NCBI RefSeq assembly: GCF_001939045.1
Contig: NZ_MKIM01000031.1
Coordinates: 124,001 to 188,000, forward strand
Length of the DNA stretch: 64,000 bases
Direction of reading: 5' to 3'
Source of the DNA: Rhizobium oryziradicis
GTDB lineage: Bacteria; Pseudomonadota; Alphaproteobacteria; Rhizobiales; Rhizobiaceae
Shown here: positions 1-10,600 of the stretch, one piece after another
How positions within the stretch are numbered: position 1 is the first letter of the stretch
How the letters are laid out: every line of letters starts with the position of its first letter
Notes under the pieces: generated by a model
What the model was told of the DNA's origin: nothing
Database searches by the model: none
The model's input: only the letters and a program-made list of their open reading frames with translations
Program-made: the position numbers and the translations under genes

Positions 1-12
1 TATTTATTGACG

Positions 13-798
13 TTATTGATCAAGGCAGGTGATGTAAGGTCCGGCATTGCGGGCGCGGCGCTCCACCATGGCTGCCAGCCGTCTCAGGCCGGGGCCTGGC
101 TTACCGGCATTGCGGGCGATGGGGTTGGGAAGCGATACGGCAAGAAGCGCTGCCTGACGCGCTGAGAGCTTGGAGGCTGGTACTTTGAAATGATACAAGG
201 CCGCGGCCTGCGCCCCGTAAATGCCCGGTCCCCATTCCGCGACATTCAGGTAAAGCTCCAGAGTGCGGCGTTTGGACCACAGCACATTGGCTGTCAGTGC
301 CATGGGAATTTCCAGACCCTTGCGAATGAAAGAGCGGCTGTTCCACAGAAACAGGTTTTTCACCGTTTGCATGGTGATGGTGCTGGCACCGCGGGTTTCT
401 TCACCATCCATGGCATCATCAATCACGGATCGCATCTGCACCCAGTCAACGCCGTTGTGGGCGCAAAACTGGCCATCTTCAGACATCATCACCGAGCGGA
501 TGAGATAGGGTGAGATTTTATCCAGCGGCACCCATTGCCGATCATAGCCCTGCAAGGTGGCCAGATCTGCCAGCATCAAGGTGGATGGCGGGTGGATGAA
601 AGAGGGGCGATAGAGGAGCATCAACACAACGGGAATACAGGCAAGGATAACCGCGATCTTGATGGCTCGGTGCAACAACAGCCGCCAGTCCCCTTTTTCT
701 CGCTCTTGGTTTGCCTGAGTGGCACCTTCTGGGTCTGCCTGAATGGCACCGTCTGGCGCGTTTTCCTCAGGCGCGGTTTCCCCAGACGCGTTTTCCAT
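13..798 (-). CDS. mtgA: Monofunctional biosynthetic peptidoglycan transglycosylase
   Basis: Glycosyltransferase family 51 enzyme that polymerises lipid II into glycan strands at the inner membrane. After a short acidic N-terminal segment there is one hydrophobic anchor (around [18 protein letters not shown]). Family motifs follow in order: [14 protein letters not shown] with the catalytic Glu, RGASTITMQ, and [20 protein letters not shown] use the ATG at 798, giving about 261 residues. The open frame extends upstream to 1029, but that part is basic, unlike the family, and would overlap the divergent ispA start. No transpeptidase domain is present, so this is the stand-alone type rather than a class A PBP. 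Confidence 0.9.
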   Translation of the reverse strand: MENASGETAPEENAPDGAIQADPEGATQANQEREKGDWRLLLHRAIKIAVILACIPVVLMLLYRPSFIHPPSTLMLADLATLQGYDRQWVPLDKISPYLIRSVMMSEDGQFCAHNGVDWVQMRSVIDDAMDGEETRGASTITMQTVKNLFLWNSRSFIRKGLEIPMALTANVLWSKRRTLELYLNVAEWGPGIYGAQAAALYHFKVPASKLSARQAALLAVSLPNPIARNAGKPGPGLRRLAAMVERRARNAGPYITCLDQ

Positions 799-959
799 TG
801 TCAAATCGTGCCACTCGTCCTTGTCCCCACATGCTTTATTAGCCTTGAATGCCCGCCAATACCAGACCAGCCGGTGATATCGACCTTTCAGCACACAGAT
901 TCTGATTGCGCCATGGGGGCGGGCATGGCAAACAGCGCCCGCAAGCATGAGGCCATGAT

Positions 960-1856
960 ATGTTTGACGATAAACTTCGCGATGCAGCACTCCGCGTGCA
1001 GGCGCTTTTGACCGATCTTTTGCAGCCAACGCCGGGGGAGGACGAAATTGCCAGACCTGAGCTGCTTTTGGCTGCCATGCGCCATGCGGTGCTCAATGGT
1101 GGCAAGCGGCTTCGTCCCTTTCTGGTGGTGGAAAGTGCACGGCTGTTTGGTGGCAATGATACGGCGGCCTTGCGCATAGGTGCTGCATTGGAGTGTCTGC
1201 ACTGCTACTCGCTGGTGCATGATGACCTGCCTGCCATGGATGATGATGATCTGCGGCGCGGTCAGCCGACTGTGCATATTGCCTTTGATGAGGCCACCGC
1301 GATTTTGGCCGGTGATAGCCTGCTGACCTTTGCCTTTGATATTATAGCGGCCTCTGAAACCGATCTGAGCGATAGTGCCAAGACAGCGCTGGTGCTGGCT
1401 TTAGCCCGTGCTGCTGGCATGGGCGGCATGGCAGGCGGCCAGGCGTTGGATCTGGCGGCGGAAAAACAGGCCCCGGATGAGCAGGGCATTGTGACCTTGC
1501 AAGCCATGAAAACCGGAGCCCTGCTGCGCTTTGCCTGCGAGGCGGGGCCGGTGATTGCCGGTGCATCGCTTGAAGATCGCCAGCGGCTTCGCACATTTGG
1601 TGCCTTGATTGGTCGCGCCTTCCAGCTTGCCGACGATCTTCTGGATCTGACCGCCGATGCCGCGACCATGGGCAAGGCAACCGGCAAGGATGCAGGACGT
1701 GGCAAGGGAACGTTGGTGAGCCTCAAGGGGCAGGCATGGGCAGAGGGAGAGCTGGACCGGCTGGTGGCGGAAGCCGTGGCACTGTTGGCCCCCTATGGCG
1801 CGCGCGCTGAGACCCTGATGGATGCAGCGCGCTTTATCGCCAATCGCAAGAATTGA
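960..1856 (+). CDS. ispA: Polyprenyl synthetase family protein, probable farnesyl diphosphate synthase
   Basis: Trans-isoprenyl diphosphate synthase, 298 residues, the usual length for bacterial FPP synthases. It condenses IPP with DMAPP/GPP for quinone, undecaprenyl and hopanoid pathways in the cytosol. Visible motifs are GGKRLRP near residue 47, the first Asp-rich motif in [17 protein letters not shown], a KTGALLRF lysine region, and the second Asp-rich motif in FQLADDLLD. It is divergent from mtgA with ~160 bp between them. Chain length cannot be fixed from sequence alone; the gene could make GGPP, but the length and FARM region suit FPP/GPP synthase. ispG, another isoprenoid gene, lies 2.5 kb away. 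Confidence 0.88.
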   Translation: MFDDKLRDAALRVQALLTDLLQPTPGEDEIARPELLLAAMRHAVLNGGKRLRPFLVVESARLFGGNDTAALRIGAALECLHCYSLVHDDLPAMDDDDLRRGQPTVHIAFDEATAILAGDSLLTFAFDIIAASETDLSDSAKTALVLALARAAGMGGMAGGQALDLAAEKQAPDEQGIVTLQAMKTGALLRFACEAGPVIAGASLEDRQRLRTFGALIGRAFQLADDLLDLTADAATMGKATGKDAGRGKGTLVSLKGQAWAEGELDRLVAEAVALLAPYGARAETLMDAARFIANRKN

Positions 1857-1942
1857 TATTGCCTCTGTGACACGTTTTCAGATGCGATTGGCGCGATGAT
1901 CGCTTAACCGTAAGCTTCACTCTTGCTGTGAAAGCGTCTTTG

Positions 1943-2581
1943 ATGATCTCTGCCCATTTTGCGCAATTTCTGTCCGGTTATCTGGTTTATCTGGTGGCGG
2001 TGATCAGTCCCGGCCCCGCCAATATGGCGATTATTTCAACGGCCATGTCTCAAGGGCGACGGGCAGGTCTGGTGATAGCGCTTGGTATTTTTGCAGGCTC
2101 CTTCACCTGGGCCATGGCCGCATCCTTTGGCTTGGCGGCTTTGCTGCACCGCTATGGCGAGGCGCTGGTGGTGCTGAAAATTGCCGGTGGGCTTTATCTG
2201 TTTTACCTTGCCATCAAGGCGGCCAAATCGGCGCTGCGCAAAGAGCAGGCGGTGGTTGAGACAGATGTGGTTGTGCGACCAAGCCACACCGGCACCCTGT
2301 TTTTGCGGGGTTATCTCATTCACTTGACCAATCCCAAGGCAATTTTTGGCTGGGTTGCGATTATTTCGCTGGGCCTTCCGCCAGATGCTTCGCTCAGTGC
2401 GGTGGCGATCGTGGTGGGTGGTTGCTTAACCACAGGCTTTTCGGTGTTTTGCGGCTATGCGCTGTTGTTTTCAACGGCGGGCGCCTTGCGCATCTATAGA
2501 GCCAGCCGCCGCTATGTTGAAGGCGCAATGGCGTTGATGTTTGGTGCAGCAGGCGTGAAAATGCTCACCACGACCTTATAA
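1943..2581 (+). CDS. LysE family translocator (amino acid/metabolite exporter)
   Basis: About 212 residues with the LysE/RhtB pattern: an N-terminal segment with the SPGPANMAI signature, five to six hydrophobic segments, and the GGLYLFYLAIKA and LTNPKA motifs. Family members export amino acids or related metabolites by proton antiport in the inner membrane; the substrate here is unknown. The ATG at 1943 gives the typical short N-terminus, with an in-frame GTG at 1928 as alternative. Neither has a strong ribosome-binding site. The gene ends in a bidirectional hairpin shared with the convergent OmpA-family gene. Confidence 0.82.
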   Translation: MISAHFAQFLSGYLVYLVAVISPGPANMAIISTAMSQGRRAGLVIALGIFAGSFTWAMAASFGLAALLHRYGEALVVLKIAGGLYLFYLAIKAAKSALRKEQAVVETDVVVRPSHTGTLFLRGYLIHLTNPKAIFGWVAIISLGLPPDASLSAVAIVVGGCLTTGFSVFCGYALLFSTAGALRIYRASRRYVEGAMALMFGAAGVKMLTTTL

Positions 2582-2604
2582 AAAAGCCGCCTTGCGGCGG
2601 CTTT
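2580..2604. terminator. Bidirectional rho-independent terminator
   Basis: AAAGCCGCC (2583-2591) and GGCGGCTTT (2596-2604) form a 9-bp stem with a TTGC loop. A/T runs on both sides let it serve the LysE gene on + and the OmpA-family gene on -. Confidence 0.8.
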
Positions 2605-2623
2605 CCAATCAGTGAGGTGTCGA

Positions 2624-3289
2624 TCAATTGCCCTGAAGCGGTGAGATCGAGACTTCGACGCGGCGGTTTTGAGCGCGGCCTTCTGGCGTGGCATTGCTGG
2701 CAATCGGCTGGCTTGGACCATAGCCCATGGCCGACATGCGGCGTGGATCAACACCTTGTGAACCGAGATAATCCAGCACGGCGTCAGCACGCTGCTGCGA
2801 CAATTGCTGATTATGTTGCAGGCTGCCGGTGGAATCGGTGTGGCCGTTGACGTCGATCAGGGTCTTGTTGAACTTCTTGAGCACGATGGCCACCGAGTTC
2901 AGCGTTGGGTAGAACGGTGGCAGAACCTGATATTGATCGGTTGGGAAGGTGATGTTGGATGGCATATTCAGGATAATGCGATCGCCCTGACGGGTAACGG
3001 AAACGCCGGTGCCTTGCAGCTGGGCACGCAGCTCTGCTTCCTGATTGTCCATATAGCCGCCGATTGCGCCGCCTGCCAGCGCGCCGATGCCGGCCCCAAT
3101 CAGGGCTGCATTGCGCTTGCCATGGCCGCCGCCGCCCACTGCCAAACCGCCGAGCGCGCCAAGGCCAGCACCAATCAACGCGCCGCCAGCTAGGTTCGAC
3201 GTTTTTTGCTCACCTGTATAGGGATCGGTGGTGGTGCAGGCACTGAGATAGGTCGCGCAGAGCGCAACAAGCACGAATCGTTTCAGCAT
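2624..3289 (-). CDS. OmpA-family outer-membrane lipoprotein (YiaD-like)
   Basis: Signal peptide MLKRFVLVALCATYLSAC ends in a lipobox (LSAC), so the mature protein is probably lipid-anchored. A glycine-zipper stretch follows (residues ~35-80, GAGLGALGG and GAGIGALAGGAIGG). The C-terminal OmpA peptidoglycan-binding domain is recognised by NGHTDSTGS, LSQQRADAVLDYL and QNRRVEVSI. This is the YiaD/Pal-like architecture, anchoring the outer membrane to peptidoglycan. I start at 3289 because the frame from 3304 places five residues before a standard lipoprotein signal. It is a single gene, convergent with the LysE gene. Confidence 0.87.
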   Translation of the reverse strand: MLKRFVLVALCATYLSACTTTDPYTGEQKTSNLAGGALIGAGLGALGGLAVGGGGHGKRNAALIGAGIGALAGGAIGGYMDNQEAELRAQLQGTGVSVTRQGDRIILNMPSNITFPTDQYQVLPPFYPTLNSVAIVLKKFNKTLIDVNGHTDSTGSLQHNQQLSQQRADAVLDYLGSQGVDPRRMSAMGYGPSQPIASNATPEGRAQNRRVEVSISPLQGN

Positions 3290-3362
3290 TGGGACGAGCT
3301 CCATGGTGTTCGGATTATCCTGAACATAGCAATTGCGGCGATATCAAGAAAAGGGCGGATGC

Positions 3363-4613
3363 TCATTCCGCCGCTGTTTTTTGGCCGTAGCGCTTTTCAA
3401 TATAATCGATCACCAGAGCTTCAAAATCCTCGGCGATTTTGGGGCCGCGCAAGGTCATGGCCTTTTGTCCATCGATAAAGATGGGGGCGGCCGGATTTTC
3501 GCCGGTGCCGGGCAGGGAAATGCCAATGTCTGCGTGTTTGGACTCGCCCGGACCATTGACGATACAGCCCATGACCGCAACGTTGAGACCCTCAACGCCG
3601 GGATATTTTTCGCGCCAGACCGGCATGTTCTTGCGCAGGTCGTTCTGGATCTTTTGCGCCAACTCCTGAAACACCGTGGATGTGGTGCGGCCACAGCCGG
3701 GACAGGCCGCAACAACTGGCACAAACTGGCGAAAGCCCATGACTTGCAACAGTTCCTGCGCCACCTGCACCTCGCGGGTGCGGTCGCCGTTAGGCTCGGG
3801 CGTGAGCGAGACACGAATGGTATCGCCAATGCCCTGTTGCAACACATAGCCCATGGCCGCAGAGGATGCGACAATGCCCTTGGAGCCCATGCCTGCTTCG
3901 GTAAGGCCCAGATGCAAGGCGTGGTCCGAGCGTGATGCCAGCATGGAATAGACCGCGATCAAATCCTGCACCTGGCTGACCTTGGCTGACAGAATGATAC
4001 GATTGCGGGCAAGGCCAATGTCCTCGGCAAGCTCCGCTGATAGCAGCGCCGATTGGCAAATGGCTTCGCGTGTCACCTGCCGGGCAGAGAGCGGAAAGCC
4101 CTTGGCCTGATTGTCATCCATCAACTGGGTCAACAATTCTTGATCGAGAGAGCCCCAATTGACGCCAATGCGCACCGGCTTGTCATAGCGAATGGCCATT
4201 TCGACAATATCGGCAAATTGCTTGTCTTTTTTGTCTTTGAAGCCAACATTGCCGGGATTGATCCGGTATTTGGCCAGCGCTTCGGCGCAGGCCGGATGAT
4301 CGGCCAACAGTTTATGGCCGATATAGTGAAAATCGCCGACCAGCGGCACATCAAGGCCAAGACGCTCCAACCGCTCGCGAATTTTCGGCACGGCTGCGGC
4401 ACTTTCATCGCGATCCACCGTGATGCGGACAATTTCCGAGCCAGCCTTATAGAGGGCTGCCACCTGTGCCACCGTGCCATCAATATCGGCCGTGTCGGTA
4501 TTGGTCATCGACTGCACGACAACCGGAGCATCCCCACCAACGATTACGCCGCCAACATCAACAGCAACACTTGCGCGGCGCGATTTTGGGTCAAAGTCTT
4601 CAGCGGACGCCAT
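3363..4613 (-). CDS. ispG: 4-hydroxy-3-methylbut-2-enyl diphosphate synthase (flavodoxin/ferredoxin)
   Basis: [4Fe-4S] enzyme of the MEP isoprenoid pathway converting MEcPP to HMBPP. It is ~416 residues, the alphaproteobacterial length. The N-terminal TIM barrel begins [12 protein letters not shown] and [13 protein letters not shown]. The C-terminal cluster-binding domain has CPGCGRTTS and [11 protein letters not shown], supplying the three Cys ligands and a Glu. The frame opens at 4661, but the ATG at 4613 (MASAEDFDP) matches the family N-terminus. Confidence 0.95.
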   Translation of the reverse strand: MASAEDFDPKSRRASVAVDVGGVIVGGDAPVVVQSMTNTDTADIDGTVAQVAALYKAGSEIVRITVDRDESAAAVPKIRERLERLGLDVPLVGDFHYIGHKLLADHPACAEALAKYRINPGNVGFKDKKDKQFADIVEMAIRYDKPVRIGVNWGSLDQELLTQLMDDNQAKGFPLSARQVTREAICQSALLSAELAEDIGLARNRIILSAKVSQVQDLIAVYSMLASRSDHALHLGLTEAGMGSKGIVASSAAMGYVLQQGIGDTIRVSLTPEPNGDRTREVQVAQELLQVMGFRQFVPVVAACPGCGRTTSTVFQELAQKIQNDLRKNMPVWREKYPGVEGLNVAVMGCIVNGPGESKHADIGISLPGTGENPAAPIFIDGQKAMTLRGPKIAEDFEALVIDYIEKRYGQKTAAE

Positions 4614-4743
4614 GGCGAAACCTATCATTGTGGTCAATTGATCGTCAGGTGGATCAATCATGTTCGGTTGTCAACATCGTGACAAGGGTTGCGTTTTTCA
4701 AGTCGTGCTTTTTAAGTCGTGATTTTTTCAGGCCCTGATTTTT

Positions 4744-5892
4744 TCATGTATGAGATTGATCGGCATGGCGGGCAAGCCGTGACAGCAGCAAAACAACAAC
4801 AATCAACACAGGCAGCGCTTTGAAAACCAGCGCGAGTGATGTGTGTTGGGCAACAAAGCCAATCAGGGACGGTGCCACGAGAATGCCGGAATAGCCCATG
4901 GTGCTGACCACGGAAATACCGACGCCGGGTGCCATGCCGGGCAGATTGCCCGCCGCCGAAAAGGCAATCGGCACCAGATTGGAAATGCCAATGCCCATCA
5001 GGGCAAAACCAATGATAGCCACCGATGCATCGGGTGCATAGCCTGCAATCAAAAGGCCGATGATGGCAATGACGGCGCAGATCTGGGTTGTCTTCACGGC
5101 ACCCAAGCGGTTGCGCACGCCGTCGCCAGCAAACCGCATGATCGACATGGTCAGCGAGAAAGCAGCATAGGCATAGCCCGATAGCGCAATATTGGCACCC
5201 AATTCATTGCGCATATAAAGAGCACCCCAATCCAGCACGCTGCCTTCCGGAATCATGCTGAACAGCGCGATAATGCCCAACAGCCATGGCAAAGCATGTT
5301 TGGGCAGGCTGGCTTTGGGGTGGTTTTCGTGCGCCTGGGGCTTGTCATGCAGCAAGCGTGGCCATGCATAGACCAATAGGGCAAGCGCCAGCAGGGTGGC
5401 AATGAAGCTCTGGGCCTCAGGGCCAAAGGCAACAATCAGCGGGCCGCCGATGCTTGCCCCAATCAAGCCGCCAACACTCCAGAACGCATGGCAGGAGGAG
5501 GTGATGGCACTGCGCATAAAGCGCTCGGTTTCCACCGCATTGGCATTCATGGCAATGTCCATGGCACCCATGAGCCCGCCAAACAGGAAAATGGCGGGAA
5601 CGGCCAGCGTGATTGTGGGTGCAAGGGTGAGCAACAGCAATGTTGGCAAAAACAGCGCCGCAGAGACAAGGCTGACACGGTTGGAGCCAAACCGGGCAAT
5701 TTGCGCACCGGCCAAAGGCATAAACACAATCGAGCCAATGCCAAACACCAGAATCATCAAACCCAATTGCGCTTCGCTCAAATGGTGCTTTTCAGCAAAG
5801 CCCGGAATTTTGGGAGCCCAGGAACCCATCATGAAGCCGTTGATGAGGAAAAGCAGCGACACCGCCGTCCGTTCGCGTGGAAATTTCATCGC
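4744..5892 (-). CDS. MFS transporter (YbjJ-like)
   Basis: About 382 residues with twelve hydrophobic segments and the motif-A-like loop AGAQIARFGSNR between TM2 and TM3. The N-terminal pattern (FLINGFMMGSWAPKIPGF) resembles the YbjJ-type MFS proteins often next to sugar or polyol genes, but the substrate cannot be read from sequence. The second Met (5892) starts right at the hydrophobic region. It stands alone, with a 14-bp LacI-type palindrome ~65 bp upstream and a repeated GTTGAACAAC. Those sites suggest dedicated repression by a regulator outside the window. Confidence 0.82.
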   Translation of the reverse strand, partial: AMKFPRERTAVSLLFLINGFMMGSWAPKIPGFAEKHHLSEAQLGLMILVFGIGSIVFMPLAGAQIARFGSNRVSLVSAALFLPTLLLLTLAPTITLAVPAIFLFGGLMGAMDIAMNANAVETERFMRSAITSSCHAFWSVGGLIGASIGGPLIVAFGPEAQSFIATLLALALLVYAWPRLLHDKPQAHENHPKASLPKHALPWLLGIIALFSMIPEGSVLDWGALYMRNELGANIALSGYAYAAFSLTMSIMRFAGDGVRNRLGAVKTTQICAVIAIIGLLIAGYAPDASVAIIGFALMGIGISNLVPIAFSAAGNLPGMAPGVGISVVSTMGYSGILVAPSLIGFVAQHTSLALVFKALPVLIVVVLLLSRLARHADQSHT

Positions 5893-5915
5893 CAGCATTG
5901 CGCCTCTCCTCCAGA

Positions 5916-5968
5916 GTTGAACAACTGTCTGTGTTGAACAACGGGATTTTTCTTTTAAATCGATTTAA
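5916..5968. promoter_or_regulatory. Putative operator region upstream of the MFS gene
   Basis: Two direct copies of GTTGAACAAC (5916-5925 and 5933-5942, 17-bp period) are followed by the perfect palindrome TTAAATCGATTTAA (5955-5968). Its central CG is typical of LacI-family operators. The sites lie 25-75 bp upstream of the MFS start on the minus strand. Function is inferred. Confidence 0.45.
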
Positions 5969-6028
5969 TTTGCAAGCTGGCGATGACAGCCTCAGCATCA
6001 CAAATGGTTTGGGCCTGTTACAGAGCGC

Positions 6029-6676
6029 TCAAGCATCATTATCCTCTTTCAACAAGAGGGTGCGTCCAGCGGTGAGGTCAATCAGCATTTTTGTCACAGT
6101 TTCAGCCTGATGGTCCGGGATGGCGCAGACCAGATCGGCACCGGTTTCGGTGTAATGTTCTGCGCAGACCACGGCATTTTCAATGGCAGACAGCCTTGCT
6201 TTCACCAGAGCCAGATCGGAAAAGCCCACCCGAAACATGTGCTGGCTGCGGTGGATGACTTCGACCTTCTCGGCTTCGCGCAAACACTGGGCAGCGGTGC
6301 CGCCATAGGCGCGAATCAGCCCGCCACTACCCAGCAGGATGCCGCCAAACCAGCGGGTGACAATCACGAGGACGCCGTCCATCTGCTGGCCATCAATGGC
6401 CTGCAAAATCGGCTTTCCGGCGGTGCCGGATGGCTCGCCATCATCGTTGAAACGATACGTCTGACCCAGCCGCCATGCCCAGCAATTGTGATTGGCAGCC
6501 AAATCGCTGTGCTCAGCCAAAAGCGCTTTGGCATCCTCTTCGGAGGCGATGGGACATGCAAGTGCTCGAAACCGGCTCTTCTTGATCTCCTGATCGTAGC
6601 TGTGTAGGCGGGGCAGAGTAAACATGGCTTGTTGTGACGTGATTTGGTCAAGATGCAAAGGTTGATCTTTGTTCAT
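6029..6676 (-). CDS. YigZ/IMPACT family protein
   Basis: 215 residues of the UPF0029/Impact family. Signatures are the N-terminal KSRFRALACP, a GEPSGTAGKPIL stretch and the characteristic RWFGGILLGSGGLIRAYGG. A C-terminal DUF1949-like half ends near LIDLTAGRTLLL. Bacterial homologues are small cytosolic proteins of uncertain role, related to eukaryotic IMPACT, which modulates translation-control kinase signalling. The gene is monocistronic, with ~130 bp to the MFS gene upstream region and ~220 bp on its own 5' side. Confidence 0.85.
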   Translation of the reverse strand: MNKDQPLHLDQITSQQAMFTLPRLHSYDQEIKKSRFRALACPIASEEDAKALLAEHSDLAANHNCWAWRLGQTYRFNDDGEPSGTAGKPILQAIDGQQMDGVLVIVTRWFGGILLGSGGLIRAYGGTAAQCLREAEKVEVIHRSQHMFRVGFSDLALVKARLSAIENAVVCAEHYTETGADLVCAIPDHQAETVTKMLIDLTAGRTLLLKEDNDA

Positions 6677-6896
6677 TCACGCCTTTTCAAGCTCCTTTTC
6701 GTTTTATGAGGTGCCGTCGATCCAGTTCCGCGCAAGCGAATGTTTATAGGTTTGTTTCAGGCAGAATCAGAGTGAGAGTTTTCTGATTTTACCGAGCAAT
6801 TTTGAGAGGTTACCGCGTCTTTGCGCGTCATGATGACGTTGGGCGCTGTGATTGAAAAAACCGGGATGAGCCCGGCGAAAACGACAGGATCAGCTT

Positions 6897-7061
6897 ATGT
6901 CAGACGACTTCGACCTCGACACAAACACCGACCACTCCAATTTGGCTGCTTTGGTTTTGAGTCAGGAAATTGATTCGCTGACCGACGTTCTGGTGAATGC
7001 CCTGACCGAAGTTTTGAACATTCTTGACGACAATTATCAGCGTCCGGATACCGTTCACTAA
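6897..7061 (+). CDS. Hypothetical small acidic protein (54 aa)
   Basis: A 54-codon ORF beginning MSDDFDLDTNTDHSN and ending PDTVH. An ACAGGAT ribosome-binding-like sequence lies 5-11 bp upstream of the ATG. It is strongly acidic (about ten Asp), has an amphipathic middle (LAALVLSQEIDSLTDVLVNAL), and no signal peptide or Cys. Codon choice resembles its neighbours. It is convergent with putR, ending 12 bp from the putR stop. I do not recognise a family. Confidence 0.5.
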   Translation: MSDDFDLDTNTDHSNLAALVLSQEIDSLTDVLVNALTEVLNILDDNYQRPDTVH

Positions 7062-7073
7062 ATTCAAGCGGCT

Positions 7074-7544
7074 TTAACGGCCATATTCCTTCACAGCCTG
7101 CATCACCACAAAGGTCGATGTGCTCGACACATGCGGCAGGCTGGAAATCTTCTCTCCCAGAACATGACGATAGCGGCGAATATCGCTGGTGCGGACTTTC
7201 AGCAGATAATCAAACGCACCGGCGATCATGTGGCATTCTTCCACCTCGCGAATTTTGCGCACAGCCGCATTGAATTCGTTCAGCGCCGTCTCGCGCGTAT
7301 CGCTCAATTTCACTTCCGCAAAAGCAATGTGGTCGAGGCCAAATTTGCGCGCATCCAGCACGGCGCGAAAGCCCAAAATATAGCCCTCATCCATCAATCG
7401 CTTCAGCCGCACCTGACAGGGCGTTTTGGAGAGGCCAACCCGTTGCGATAGCTCGGTAATCGTTATTCGGCCATCTTGCGATAAAGCCTCGACAATTTTC
7501 ATGTCGAACCCATCCAATTCACCAGGTGTGTCGGCTTTTTTCAT
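7074..7544 (-). CDS. putR: Lrp/AsnC family transcriptional activator of putA
   Basis: 156 residues. An N-terminal winged helix-turn-helix (EALSQDGRITITELSQRVGLS, then QVRLKRLMDEGYI) is followed by an AsnC/RAM ligand-binding domain (HMIAGAFDYLLKVRTSD). It is divergent from putA with ~125 bp between starts, the arrangement known for Agrobacterium PutR, a proline-responsive activator of putA. It probably binds the shared intergenic region as an oligomer. The assignment rests on family plus position. Confidence 0.85.
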   Translation of the reverse strand: MKKADTPGELDGFDMKIVEALSQDGRITITELSQRVGLSKTPCQVRLKRLMDEGYILGFRAVLDARKFGLDHIAFAEVKLSDTRETALNEFNAAVRKIREVEECHMIAGAFDYLLKVRTSDIRRYRHVLGEKISSLPHVSSTSTFVVMQAVKEYGR

Positions 7545-7671
7545 CTTTTGTCTCGAAAAATATCTAATGTTTGGAGAAATTACCTAGGTTTGACTGAAAT
7601 TCAAGTTCGATGCTTTCGCAGATGCCATGATATATTTCTCATCAGGCAAAACTCGTTTCAGGGGCGTCGCG

Positions 7672-10600
7672 ATGCAACAGGCCAATTTCACCCAAAAGCT
7701 TGAGAATGAAACCGCAGCTTTTACAGCTTTTGCAGATTTTGCGCCGCCCATTCGCGCCCAAAGTCCGCTGCGGGTTGCCATCACGAATGCTTATCGACTG
7801 CCTGAGCCAGAGTGTATTCAAGCTTTGCTGGAGCCAGCCACGTTGCCAGAGGATTTGAAGCGGGCCACGGCGGCAACGGCCCGTCGGTTGATCACAGCGT
7901 TGCGGGCCAAGCACAAGGGCACCGGGGTGGAAGGTCTGGTGCATGAATATTCGCTCTCCAGCCAGGAAGGCGTGGCGCTGATGTGTCTAGCGGAAGCGCT
8001 GCTGCGCATTCCAGACGATGCCACCCGTGATGCGCTGATCCGTGACAAGATCTCTGAAGGTGATTGGAAAGCCCATCTGGGCGGCGGGCGCTCACTGTTT
8101 GTCAATGCCGCCACCTGGGGCCTGGTGGTGACCGGCAAACTGACCTCAACAGTCAATGATCGCAGCCTGTCGAAAGCCCTGACGCGGTTGATTGCCCGTT
8201 GTGGCGAGCCAGTCATTCGTCGCGGTGTTGATATGGCCATGCGGATGATGGGCGAGCAATTTGTCACGGGCGAAACCATCCATGAGGCCTTGAAGCGGGC
8301 GCAGCGGCTGGAAGCCAAGGGCTTTGGCTATTCCTATGATATGCTGGGCGAAGCTGCGACCACCGACGCAGATGCCAAACGTTATTATCGCGATTATGAA
8401 GCGGCGATCCACGCCATTGGCAAGGCATCAAGCGGGCGCGGGATTTATAAAGGTCCGGGCATTTCCATCAAGCTGTCGGCGCTGCATCCGCGTTATACGC
8501 GCGCCAAGGCGGCGCAGGTGATGGGCGAGCTGTTGCCGAAGGTGAAGCAACTGGCGGTACTGGCCAAGCAGTATGACATTGGCCTCAATATTGATGCCGA
8601 AGAAGCCGACCGGCTGGAGCTGTCTTTGGATCTGCTGGAGGAGCTTTGCCTTGATCCGGCATTGAATGGCTGGAACGGCATGGGCTTTGTGGTGCAGGCC
8701 TATGGCAAGCGCTGCCCCTATGTGCTGGATTTTATTATTGATCTGGCGCGTCGCGCAAACCGCCGCATCATGGTGCGTCTGGTCAAGGGCGCCTATTGGG
8801 ATGCCGAGATCAAGCGGGCGCAAGTGGATGGGCTGGAGGATTTTCCGGTCTTCACTCGCAAGATTCATACAGACGTGTCCTATATCGCCTGCGCCAAAAA
8901 GCTCTTGGCGGCGCGTGATGTGATTTTTCCGCAATTTGCCACCCACAATGCCCAGACCTTGGCCACCATCTATCAGCTGGCCGGACCTGACTTTGAAATC
9001 GGTTCTTACGAATTCCAATGCCTGCATGGCATGGGTGAGCCGCTCTATGATGAGGTGGTGGGAGCAAACAAGCTTGACCGCCCCTGCCGCATCTATGCGC
9101 CGGTTGGCACCCATGAAACGCTGCTGGCCTATCTGGTGCGCCGCCTGCTGGAAAACGGGGCTAACTCTTCCTTCGTTAACCGTATTTCCGATCCCAATGT
9201 CTCGATTGATGATTTGATTGCCGATCCAGCGGATGTTGTTTCGGCCATGCCGGTGCCGGGCGAAAAGCATGAGAAGATTGCCAAGCCCGCCGATATTTAT
9301 GGCGGGCGCAAAAACTCTGGAGGCCTTGATCTTTCCAACGAAGCGGTGCTGCAAGCGCTGAGTGATACGTTGAAATCGACAGCATTGATGGCTTGGGAGG
9401 CAAAGCCGCTGCTCCTCGCATCAACAGGCGAAGGCCCAAGAACAGGTGAAGGGTCTGGCCGTTCGGTTCTCAACCCCGGCGATCACCGTGATGTGGTTGG
9501 CACGGTGGTTGATGCCACAGCAGAGGATGCCATGCAGGCTGTAGCCGAAGCTGGAGCGCAAATGCAGGCGTGGGCGACGACAACACCTGCGCACCGCGCC
9601 GCACTTTTGGAAAAAGCGGCGGATGTGATGCAAGAACGTCTTCCCGTGCTGCTGGGCTTGATCATGCGCGAGGCCGGAAAATCGGCCCCCAACGCCATTG
9701 CCGAAGTGCGTGAAGCGATTGATTTTCTGCGCTACTACGCCGAGCAGGCCCGCCTCACCCTCACTGAGGAGACAAAGCCGCTTGGCCCCGTTGTTTGCAT
9801 CAGCCCATGGAATTTTCCATTGGCGATTTTTACCGGCCAGATTGCAGCGGCGTTGGTGGCGGGCAATCCGGTTTTGGCCAAGCCCGCAGAAGAAACGCCG
9901 CTGATTGCAGCCGAGGCTGTGCGGATTTTGCATGAGGTTGGCGTGCCGGTGGCAGCGCTTCAGCTGGTGTTGGGTGATGGCCGCATTGGGGCAGCCTTGA
10001 CCTCTGCCCCCGGCGTTGCGGGTGTTATGTTCACCGGCTCCACCGAGGTTGCCAAGCTGATCCAGAAAGAACTGGCGGGTCGCTTGTTGCCCAATGGCAA
10101 GCCCATTCCGCTGGTCGCCGAAACCGGCGGCCAAAATGCCATGATTGTTGATTCGTCAGCGCTGGCCGAGCAGGTGGTGGCCGATGTGATTGCCTCTGCT
10201 TTTGACAGTGCCGGTCAGCGCTGCTCGGCGCTGCGGGTATTGTGTTTGCAAGACGACGTGGCCGATCGCACTTTGACCATGCTGAAGGGGGCTTTGCATG
10301 AGTTGAGCCTTGGCCGCACGGATATGCTGGCAACCGATATTGGTCCGGTGATTTCCACTGATGCCAAGCAGATCATCGAGCGCCATATTGAGGCCATGCG
10401 TCTAAAAGGCAAAACAGTTGAGCAGATCGGCGCACTTGCGGGCACAGAGCACGGCACCTTTGTGCCACCAACCATTATCGAAATCAGCAGCCTGGCAGAA
10501 CTGAGCCGCGAAGTGTTTGGCCCGGTTTTGCATGTCTTGCGCTATCGCCGTGCGGATATGGATCGGCTGATCGACCAGATCAACGCCACCGGCTACGGCC

